From the NCBI GenBank assembly GCA_029202525.1, contig CP119325.1, forward strand, positions 3,446,001 through 3,510,000: a DNA stretch of 64,000 nucleotides, written 5' to 3'. The notes below the pieces were generated by a model. The model did not search any database, had not been told where the DNA came from, and worked only from the letters and a program-made list of their open reading frames with translations. The translations under genes and the position numbers were made by a program. The DNA is from Candidatus Pseudomonas phytovorans. GTDB taxonomy: Bacteria; Pseudomonadota; Gammaproteobacteria; Pseudomonadales; Pseudomonadaceae. How positions within the stretch are numbered: position 1 is the first letter of the stretch; the number at the start of each line of letters is the position of its first letter. Below are positions 57,914-64,000 of the stretch, piece by piece.

Positions 57914-60334
57914 CTGCCAGCGCACCCCCAGGTTCATGCCGCTGGCTTCCTGCTGGCGGCTGTCCAGGTTGGCGGTGTACTGCACGCCGCCATGCAGGCT
58001 CAGCGCTTCGTTGACCTGTGCTACCACGCCGCTTTCCAGTTGCACCGAGGTGTAGCGGTAGTCGGTCTTGATCTTGTCTACATCATCGAAGGTCAAGGTG
58101 TCGCGGCCGCCGTCGCCGTGCCACAGGTTCACCTGCGCATAGGGCTGCAACAGGCGCCCGCTGCTGCCTTTGAACGCACCCTCCAGGCGTACCCCCAACC
58201 GGCCAGTCAGCTCAACCTGGGCGTCGTGGCTGATGCGTGAGATGCTGTCGCTGGCGCTGTCGAGCGAGACCTTTTGCGCAATCAGCTGGGCTTGCGGTTC
58301 CAGCGTCCAGCGTTCGGACAGGGCGATGGGGTAGCCGGACTCCAGCGAAGCCGTCCAGGCGTGGCCGTCGATGTTCAGCTTGTCACCACGCTCAGAGCGG
58401 GCCCGGCCATCGAGGCGGGTGTACTGCAGCACTGCATCCAGGTATGTGCCTTGTGGCCCTACCAGCGTCCAGTAAGTGCCGAAGCTGTCGCCATCGAGTT
58501 TCAGGTCCCCCACGCTGCGGTCCTGCACAGCAAGGGCGAAGCCTTTTACATCGGCGTCCAGGCGGCTATGGCTGACGTAAAAGCCGACATGCTGGCGATA
58601 TCCATTGCCGCCAACCTTGGCGTACAGGTCCTGGCCGACTTTGAAACCGTACAGGTCGCCATCCAGGCTCGGGCTGACCGTACCGCTCCATTGCTGGTGA
58701 AGCGTGCCGCCGTAGGCCTGCCCCCAACTGGCAGGCAGGGCGCCTTCGCCTTGCAGCAATTGCTGGTCGCCCTGGCGTTGGTGGAAGGTACCCAATGCCT
58801 GGCGGGCGATTATTGCGGCGCCCCGTGGGGCTGCGGCATACACCGGAACTTCCGGGCGATACAGCGGCAGGCTTTCGCCTTGCACGGGGGCCGGCAGGTC
58901 CACCTGCCCGGGTGCCGGTGCGGCAACCGGTGGCGTCTCGGCAGGTGCTATCACGGGTGGCTCGCCCGGTTCCGAGGGTTGTGTCGGCTGTTCGGGATCT
59001 GTGACCGGTGCCGGAGCAGGTGGCGCGACCAGGGTCGAACGCAGATACCAGCTGTTTTCGCTGCCAGCGGTCACGCCACCTTTGAACAGGCGGTAGTCAT
59101 AGGCACCCACCGACAGCGTTTGGGTCTGCACGAATGCAGTGGCAGTGCTGGTGGCACCGTCACGCGCTTCGACGACCTGAATGCCGTTCTGTGCAGTCGC
59201 CGCACCTGCGCCATTGAGGTTGTTGATGAGCAAGCGAGTGGAGCCGCTGATGGCGCCACGGCTGACCACCAGGCGGTCGGAGGCAGCGCCATCGCCCGCC
59301 AGCACGCTATTCAGGCGCAGGCTGCCGTTGTTGCCGGTGTAATCGCCCTGCAGGGTAAGGCGGCCCTGAGCGTCGTTGCCACGGCTCAGGTCGACGGTGC
59401 CGGCGTTGATCAGCGATGCCTTGTTGTCACTCTGGATACTGACAATGCTGCCTTGGCGGCTGATCAGCGAGCTGCTTGCATCGATTTGCAAGGTGCCGGT
59501 GCCTGTGGCCGGGATCACGCGTGGCTGATCACTGCCAAGGTCGCCCAGCGTCAGGGTGTCGTTGAGGGTAAGCTGGCTACCCTGCTTGAGGTTGATGGCC
59601 TCCCAGTTGGTGTACAACGCACCTTGGCCGACCTGGCTCTGCTCGAACGTCAGCGTGTCCGTGCCGGTGCCGCCGTCCAGGATGACGGTAGAGTTGCCAA
59701 GGTCGAGGGCGCGGACGATGGCGGTGTCGTCGTCATTCTCCATGATGACCCGCTTACCGATCTGGCCACCGGTCCAGGTAAATTCATCTTTGCCGTTGCC
59801 CGTTCGTATTTCGCCTTTGAGCGTGCCGCCGCTGATGGTTATCTTGTCAACGCCGCTACTGGTACTGATGTCACCTCCGATGGTGCCGCCAGTCAGGATG
59901 ATCGTGTCGTTACCAAGGCCGCTGACTACGTTGCCAACAACAACTGTGTCGACCCCGAGCCCTTGGGATATCTCCAGGAAGTTGTCAGCGAGCTTGAGGT
60001 CTATTCGGCCAATGCTGCCGCCTTTGAACCACGCCGTGTCGCCATCTTCAAACGCGCCCGTGATGGTGCCGCCGGTCATGGTGAACGTGTCCATGTCACC
60101 GCCCTGGTTTAAAGACCCTAGCGTACCGCCAGACATGGTGAAGGTGTCCTGGCCATCGCCTTGTTGCAACGACTGCACTGTACCGCCGCTGATGGTGAAG
60201 TCGTCAGCAGCCGGCGTTTGCACAAGGGCGCCAAGATTCTCACCGGGCGTAACCGTCAGGGATTGGGAGTGGGCCAGCAATGGCAGTGCCAGCAGGGGAA
60301 AGGCAACAGGCAACAGCAAGCGGGTGCATCGCAT
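57908..60334 (-). CDS. Autotransporter (type V secretion) with repeat passenger
   Basis: The 808-residue protein has a signal peptide (LLLPVAFPLLALPLLAHSQS). The passenger begins with about seven degenerate repeats of the form SGGTxxxLxQGDGxDTFTM (residues about 45-220), followed by a beta-helix region. A Pro-rich linker (about residues 440-490) leads to the C-terminal beta-barrel of about 275 residues (PASWGQAYGGTLHQQW to the terminal NLGVRWQF). The barrel exports the passenger to the surface. No protease or lipase motif is visible, so an adhesin-like role is possible. The stop overlaps the stranded lysE repeat. Confidence 0.9.
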   Translation of the reverse strand: MRCTRLLLPVAFPLLALPLLAHSQSLTVTPGENLGALVQTPAADDFTISGGTVQSLQQGDGQDTFTMSGGTLGSLNQGGDMDTFTMTGGTITGAFEDGDTAWFKGGSIGRIDLKLADNFLEISQGLGVDTVVVGNVVSGLGNDTIILTGGTIGGDISTSSGVDKITISGGTLKGEIRTGNGKDEFTWTGGQIGKRVIMENDDDTAIVRALDLGNSTVILDGGTGTDTLTFEQSQVGQGALYTNWEAINLKQGSQLTLNDTLTLGDLGSDQPRVIPATGTGTLQIDASSSLISRQGSIVSIQSDNKASLINAGTVDLSRGNDAQGRLTLQGDYTGNNGSLRLNSVLAGDGAASDRLVVSRGAISGSTRLLINNLNGAGAATAQNGIQVVEARDGATSTATAFVQTQTLSVGAYDYRLFKGGVTAGSENSWYLRSTLVAPPAPAPVTDPEQPTQPSEPGEPPVIAPAETPPVAAPAPGQVDLPAPVQGESLPLYRPEVPVYAAAPRGAAIIARQALGTFHQRQGDQQLLQGEGALPASWGQAYGGTLHQQWSGTVSPSLDGDLYGFKVGQDLYAKVGGNGYRQHVGFYVSHSRLDADVKGFALAVQDRSVGDLKLDGDSFGTYWTLVGPQGTYLDAVLQYTRLDGRARSERGDKLNIDGHAWTASLESGYPIALSERWTLEPQAQLIAQKVSLDSASDSISRISHDAQVELTGRLGVRLEGAFKGSSGRLLQPYAQVNLWHGDGGRDTLTFDDVDKIKTDYRYTSVQLESGVVAQVNEALSLHGGVQYTANLDSRQQEASGMNLGVRWQF

Positions 60335-60467
60335 AGGCAGGTCTCCGGGTCCTTTGAAGGGTCCACTACCTGAAGCGACGCCAGCGGGGCGGCTTCGGCC
60401 CTGCCTGAGTTGTATGTAATGTGCGGTGACGGGGCAACTGGCAATAATGTCAGGTGGCCCGCTGCCA

Positions 60468-60743
60468 TCAATCGCGGTAGAACGTTTGCACCAGGTGGTA
60501 GCCGAACTTGCTCTTGATCGGCCCGTGCACTACACGCAAAGGCTTCTTGAAAATCACCTGGTCGATAGCGCCGACCATCTGGCCCGGGCGCACCTCGCCC
60601 AAGTCGCCGCCGCGCTTGCCGGAAGGGCAGATAGAAAATTTTTTGGCGAGCACATCGAAAGCCTCGCCGTTGGCGATGCGCTGTTTGAGCTTTTCGGCTT
60701 CGTCAGCGGTTTTGACCAGGATGTGGCGGGCTTGGGCTTTCAT
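60468..60743 (-). CDS. ppiC: Parvulin-type peptidyl-prolyl cis-trans isomerase
   Basis: The 91-residue protein is a bare parvulin domain without signal peptide: KAQARHILVKTADEAEKLKQRI, FSICPSGKRGGDLGEVRPGQMV and VIFKKPLRVVHGPIKSKFGYHLVQTF. It catalyses prolyl bond isomerisation in the cytoplasm. Length matches E. coli PpiC (93). It is a single gene between the autotransporter and ecotin genes; the surrounding gaps (60335-60467 and 60744-60855) show no other gene. Confidence 0.94.
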   Translation of the reverse strand: MKAQARHILVKTADEAEKLKQRIANGEAFDVLAKKFSICPSGKRGGDLGEVRPGQMVGAIDQVIFKKPLRVVHGPIKSKFGYHLVQTFYRD

Positions 60744-60855
60744 GGGGTACCTGTGCTTCGTGGCGCAAAAAAGGGGCGCATTATGCCTGATTGGACCGCG
60801 TAAGCGTCCAGCTTCCGAGCAAGTTGCTAGCCGCCCCTTACATGATCGGCGGTCT

Positions 60856-61335
60856 TTACTCTACTTTGGCCTTTTGCACATCCTGCGACGCCGACCACAC
60901 GCGGTAGCGTACCTCGACATCCTTGGGCACATAGACCACCACCGGCAGCTTGCTGTTGTAGCGCAGCAGGAAGCCGTCGCCCACCACCGGCACGAAGGCC
61001 TCGGTCTTTTTGCCGTCCGGGCAAGCCATCAGCGTGCTCACCGGGCCGCTGACTTTGTCCAGACGGTAGTAGTTGTACCCCCAGCCCTCCAGAGTGCGTT
61101 CTTCCAGGCTACCGCCCAGGCGCTGGTGATTGCAGTCGACCTGCAACGTTTTGCCGGCGAGGATTTCCAGTTTGTATGCCGACTCATCGGCCTGTACCGG
61201 CAGGTGGATGACCTGCCGGGTAAAGCCTTTTTCCGCCGCTGGGTAAGGCGCGACGTCCTTCAGGCTGGCAGCCATCGCAGGCGCGGCGGCAGCCAGGGTG
61301 AGAGCCAGAATTGCGGTTATCGGGGTATGGCGCAT
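60856..61335 (-). CDS. eco: Ecotin, periplasmic serine protease inhibitor
   Basis: The protein has 159 residues from ATG 61335 with a GGAGG site. The signal peptide ends near AAAPAMAA. It shows the ecotin pattern [42 protein letters not shown], the reactive loop [15 protein letters not shown] and a C-terminal [10 protein letters not shown]. Ecotin dimers block trypsin-like and related proteases. At the P1 position this protein has Leu where E. coli has Met, which may shift specificity. Confidence 0.95.
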   Translation of the reverse strand: MRHTPITAILALTLAAAAPAMAASLKDVAPYPAAEKGFTRQVIHLPVQADESAYKLEILAGKTLQVDCNHQRLGGSLEERTLEGWGYNYYRLDKVSGPVSTLMACPDGKKTEAFVPVVGDGFLLRYNSKLPVVVYVPKDVEVRYRVWSASQDVQKAKVE

Positions 61336-61376
61336 AGGGCCTCCATGCAAATAATCGAACGCGAACCCGCCGCCAG

Positions 61377-62147
61377 TCACTGGGCCAACCAGCCACCATC
61401 GACGTTCCAGGCGGCGCCACGAACCTGGCTTGCGGCCTCGCTGCACAGGAAGAGTACCAGTTCACCCAGGTGCTCGGGGGTGACAAACGCCAGCGACGGT
61501 TGCTTCTCGGCCAGCAGATCATGCTGTGCTTGCAGCGGATCGCCACCGTTGGCAGCACGATCGTCGATCTGCTTTTGCACCAGCGGTGTCAGCACCCAGC
61601 CGGGGCAGATGGCGTTGCAGGTGACGTTGCTGGTGGCAGTTTCCAGGCCCACCACCTTGGTCAGGCCGACCACACCGTGCTTGGCTGCCACGTAGGCCGC
61701 CTTGCCGGTGGAGCCGACCAGGCCATGCACGGAAGCGATGTTGATGATGCGCCCCCAGTTGCGCGTGCGCATACCCGGCAGCGCAAGGCGTGTGCCATGG
61801 AACACGGCTGACAGGTTGAGGGCGATGATCTTGTCCCAGCTTTCCTGGGGGAATTGCTCTACCGGCGCCACATGCTGGATACCGGCGTTGTTGACCAGAA
61901 TGTCGATGCCCGCGAATTCGCGTTCGGCCAGTGCGAACAACGCTTCAATCTGGGCCACGTCCGACAGGTCGGCCGGGTGATGGACAACCTTCACCCCATG
62001 GCGGGCGATCTCGGCGATGGCGGGTGCCGGGTCGCCAAAGCCGTTGAGCACGATGTTGGCGCCAGCGCGGGCCAGCACCTGAGCGATGCCCAGGCCGATG
62101 CCGCTGGTGGAACCGGTGATGAGTGCAGTCTTGCCTGTGAGGGCCAT
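61377..62147 (-). CDS. hbdH: 3-hydroxybutyrate dehydrogenase
   Basis: The protein has 256 residues from ATG 62147 with AAGGAG. It is a short-chain dehydrogenase with the NAD motif [20 protein letters not shown], catalytic Ser in [12 protein letters not shown], and YVAAKHG with the Tyr-x-x-x-Lys pair. The C-terminal [13 protein letters not shown] is typical of 3-hydroxybutyrate dehydrogenases, including the substrate-binding residues around QHVAP. It interconverts 3-hydroxybutyrate and acetoacetate. It is 38 bases downstream of the permease gene. Confidence 0.9.
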   Translation of the reverse strand: MALTGKTALITGSTSGIGLGIAQVLARAGANIVLNGFGDPAPAIAEIARHGVKVVHHPADLSDVAQIEALFALAEREFAGIDILVNNAGIQHVAPVEQFPQESWDKIIALNLSAVFHGTRLALPGMRTRNWGRIINIASVHGLVGSTGKAAYVAAKHGVVGLTKVVGLETATSNVTCNAICPGWVLTPLVQKQIDDRAANGGDPLQAQHDLLAEKQPSLAFVTPEHLGELVLFLCSEAASQVRGAAWNVDGGWLAQ

Positions 62148-62185
62148 GCAAAGCTCCTTATCAAGTAAAGGGCGGGCGTGAAAAC

Positions 62186-63202
62186 TCATCTTCGGGGATC
62201 AAACGCTTCGCGCAATGCATCGCCGATAAACACCAGCAGTGACAAGATCAGCGCCAGCGCAAAAAACGCGGTAAAGCCTAGCCACGGCGCCTCCAGGTGC
62301 TGCTTGCCCTGGGTTACCAGCTCGCCCAGCGAGGCGCTCCCGGCCGGCATGCCGAAACCGAGAAAATCCAGTGCAGTCAGTGTGGTGATCGCCCCGGTCA
62401 GCATGAACGGTACATAGGTCAGGGTAGCGTTCATGGCGTTGGGCAAGATATGCCGCAGCATCACCTGGCTGTCCGGCAACCCCAGCGCGCGGGCGGCTTT
62501 CACGTACTCCAGGTTGCGCCCACGCAGGAACTCGGCGCGCACCACATCGACCAGGGTAAGCCAGGAAAACAGCGCCATGATCCCCAATAGCCACCAGAAA
62601 TCCGGCTCGACAAAACCGCTGAGAATGATCAGCAGGTACAGCACCGGCAAGCCTGACCACACCTCCAGCAGGCGCTGGCCGAACAGGTCGACCCAGCCGC
62701 CGTGGTAGCCCTGCAACGCGCCGGCCACCACGCCGATAAACACGCTGACTACGGTCAGGGCAAAGGCGAACAGCAGCGATACCCGCGTGCCATATAGCAC
62801 CCGCGCCAGCACGTCGCGGCCCTGGTCATCGGTGCCAAGCCAGTTGCTGGCGCTGGGCGGGCTGGGGGTCGGTACTTGCAGGTCGTAGTTAGGGGTGTCG
62901 GCGCTGAACGGGATGGGCGCGAACAGCATCCAGCCGCCTTGATCGGCTATCAGTTGTCGCACATAGGCGCTGCGGTAGTCGGGCTGGAACGGCAACTGGC
63001 CACCGAACTGCTGTTCGGTGTAGCGCTTCAGCGCAGGCACATACAGCTCGCCCTTGTAGCCCAGCAGCAGCGGCTTGTCATTGGCCACCAGCTCAGCGCC
63101 CATGCACAGCACCAGAAGGCCGGTGAACAGCCATAGCGAGACCCAGCCGAGGCGGTTGCGGCGAAAGCGTTGCAGGCGGCGGCGCGAGACAGGTGAAAGC
63201 AT
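62186..63202 (-). CDS. yejE: Peptide ABC transporter permease, YejE-like
   Basis: The 338-residue protein has an N-terminal helix (RRRLQRFRRNRLGWVSLWLFTGLLVL), a long periplasmic loop carrying NDKPLLLGYKGELYVPALKRYTEQQFGG, and a permease core with LGTDDQGRDVLARVLYG and the EAA loop EYVKAARALGLPDSQVMLRHILPNA. That loop structure is characteristic of YejE, the microcin C/oligopeptide permease. The start overlaps the stop of the YejB gene. The ATPase gene yejF does not follow; hbdH does. Confidence 0.9.
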   Translation of the reverse strand: MLSPVSRRRLQRFRRNRLGWVSLWLFTGLLVLCMGAELVANDKPLLLGYKGELYVPALKRYTEQQFGGQLPFQPDYRSAYVRQLIADQGGWMLFAPIPFSADTPNYDLQVPTPSPPSASNWLGTDDQGRDVLARVLYGTRVSLLFAFALTVVSVFIGVVAGALQGYHGGWVDLFGQRLLEVWSGLPVLYLLIILSGFVEPDFWWLLGIMALFSWLTLVDVVRAEFLRGRNLEYVKAARALGLPDSQVMLRHILPNAMNATLTYVPFMLTGAITTLTALDFLGFGMPAGSASLGELVTQGKQHLEAPWLGFTAFFALALILSLLVFIGDALREAFDPRR

Positions 63203-64000
63203 CAGCGCGCCCTCGTGTCGAAGTCGATGCGCGGGTCGAGCAGGGTGTACGACAGGTCACCGATCAGGCGGATCAACAGGCCTGCCAGGGTGAAGATGAA
63301 CAGGGTGCCGAACACCACCGGGTAATCCCGCGATACAGCGGACTCGTAACTCAGGCGGCCCAGGCCATCGAGCGAGAAGATCACTTCGATCAGCAGCGAC
63401 CCGGCGAAGAACACCGTAATCAGCGCCTGTGGTAGCCCGGCCACTACCAGCAGCATGGCATTGCGCAGCACATGCCCATACAGCACCCTGCGTTCACTCA
63501 GGCCCTTGGCCCGGGCGGTAACCACGTACTGGCGGGAAATCTCATCGAGAAAGGCGTTTTTGGTCAGCAGCGTAAGGGTTGCGAAACCGCCAATCACCAA
63601 AGCACCGACCGGCAGCACCAGGTGCCAGAAGTAGTCGGCGACCTTGCCCAGCAGGCTGAGCTCGTCGAAGTTTTCCGAGACCAGGCCGCGTACCGGGAAC
63701 CAGTTGAGCGAGGTGCCACCGGCGAACAGCACGATCAGCAGCAGGGCAAACAGGAACGAGGGCAGGGCGTAGCCGATCACGATCAATGCGCTGCTCCAGG
63801 CATCGAAACGGCTGCCGTGGCGCACCGCCTTGCGGATGCCCAGCGGGATCGACACCAGGTAGGTGATCAGCGTGGCCCAGAAGCCCAGGGACAGGGTGAC
63901 CGGTAGCTTGTCGAGGATCAGGTCAGTGACTTTGGCGCCGCGAAAGAAACTACTGCCGAAGTCCAGCCGGGCATACTGGCCGAGCATCAACCACAGGCGT
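63202..64000 (-). CDS. yejB: Peptide ABC transporter permease, YejB-like (5' end outside window)
   Basis: The frame is open to the right edge of the window; the first internal Met is at 63990, but family length (about 360) and the continuing frame imply a start beyond 64000. Visible are helices of a dipeptide-type permease ([47 protein letters not shown]) and the EAA loop [25 protein letters not shown]. It forms the transmembrane channel with YejE for peptides such as microcin C-type compounds. Confidence 0.9.
   Translation of the reverse strand, partial: RLWLMLGQYARLDFGSSFFRGAKVTDLILDKLPVTLSLGFWATLITYLVSIPLGIRKAVRHGSRFDAWSSALIVIGYALPSFLFALLLIVLFAGGTSLNWFPVRGLVSENFDELSLLGKVADYFWHLVLPVGALVIGGFATLTLLTKNAFLDEISRQYVVTARAKGLSERRVLYGHVLRNAMLLVVAGLPQALITVFFAGSLLIEVIFSLDGLGRLSYESAVSRDYPVVFGTLFIFTLAGLLIRLIGDLSYTLLDPRIDFDTRAR

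Noticed and set aside
58274..60112. 612-residue plus-strand frame
   Set aside because: Antisense to the autotransporter, whose signal peptide, passenger repeats and barrel are clear.
1..64000. CRISPR array suspected from the many similar 25-35 base repeats
   Set aside because: The repeats are palindromic REP elements scattered in gaps and in opposed pairs, without regular spacing or spacers.

Overview
The window is high-GC DNA (except one island near 56.3-57.8 kb) from a fluorescent Pseudomonas, very probably of the P. putida group. The evidence is the many REP elements of the type GGGAGCGGGCTTGTCCCGCGAA, a quinohemoprotein amine dehydrogenase cluster whose gamma subunit carries every cross-link residue known from the P. 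putida enzyme, and typical Pseudomonas gene content. No rRNA, tRNA, CRISPR array or complete transposon was recognised.

Layout. (1) 1-7.5 kb: a metal-oxidase operon. It holds the C-terminal part of a large MnxG/McoA-type multicopper oxidase, a membrane-anchored beta-propeller protein, two SCO copper chaperones, a cytochrome c/periplasmic-binding fusion and a SurA-like foldase. (2) 7.8-17.4 kb: a lone response regulator, then a compact set of mostly overlapping genes: a GspE ATPase, PilM/N/O/P-like inner-membrane parts, a lipoprotein secretin, three pseudopilins and the curli export proteins CsgE, CsgF and CsgG. No GspF, prepilin peptidase or CsgA/B is present. This mosaic of type II/type IV-pilus parts and the curli export gate is the best candidate for an undescribed system. 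(3) 17.7-33.2 kb: the 2-phenylethylamine/primary-amine (pea/qhp) locus. It has a sigma-54 activator, qhpF-qhpE-qhpG for maturation, a porin, an aldehyde dehydrogenase with a near-perfect sigma-54 promoter, the divergent qhpA-qhpD-qhpC-qhpB genes and an acyl-CoA synthetase. (4) 33.3-40.5 kb: mobA, a two-gene RND pump and a divergent RstA/RstB-like two-component system. (5) 40.5-47.6 kb: an NfrB-NfrA-YbcH-like operon for c-di-GMP-controlled polysaccharide, with its own diguanylate cyclase. (6) 47.8-50 kb: a PACE efflux protein and ilvA, preceded by an Ile-rich leader peptide and attenuator. (7) 50-56.2 kb: housekeeping and small genes (ogt, nitrilase family, DUF3016, phosphatase, two LysE exporters, AraC regulator). 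(8) 56.1-57.9 kb: an AT-richer Fic gene flanked by a 149-bp direct repeat of the lysE 3' end. (9) 57.9-64 kb: an autotransporter, a parvulin, ecotin, 3-hydroxybutyrate dehydrogenase and two YejBE-type permeases, the last cut by the window edge.

How they work together: in region 3, QhpD cross-links the QhpC precursor, QhpG modifies its tryptophan, QhpE removes the leader and QhpF is the exporter. The mature periplasmic enzyme oxidises amines to aldehydes, which the aldehyde dehydrogenase converts to acids. In region 5 the cyclase would supply c-di-GMP to the MshEN domains of the glycosyltransferase, and NfrA would be the outer-membrane exit. All functions are read from sequence; no searches were run.
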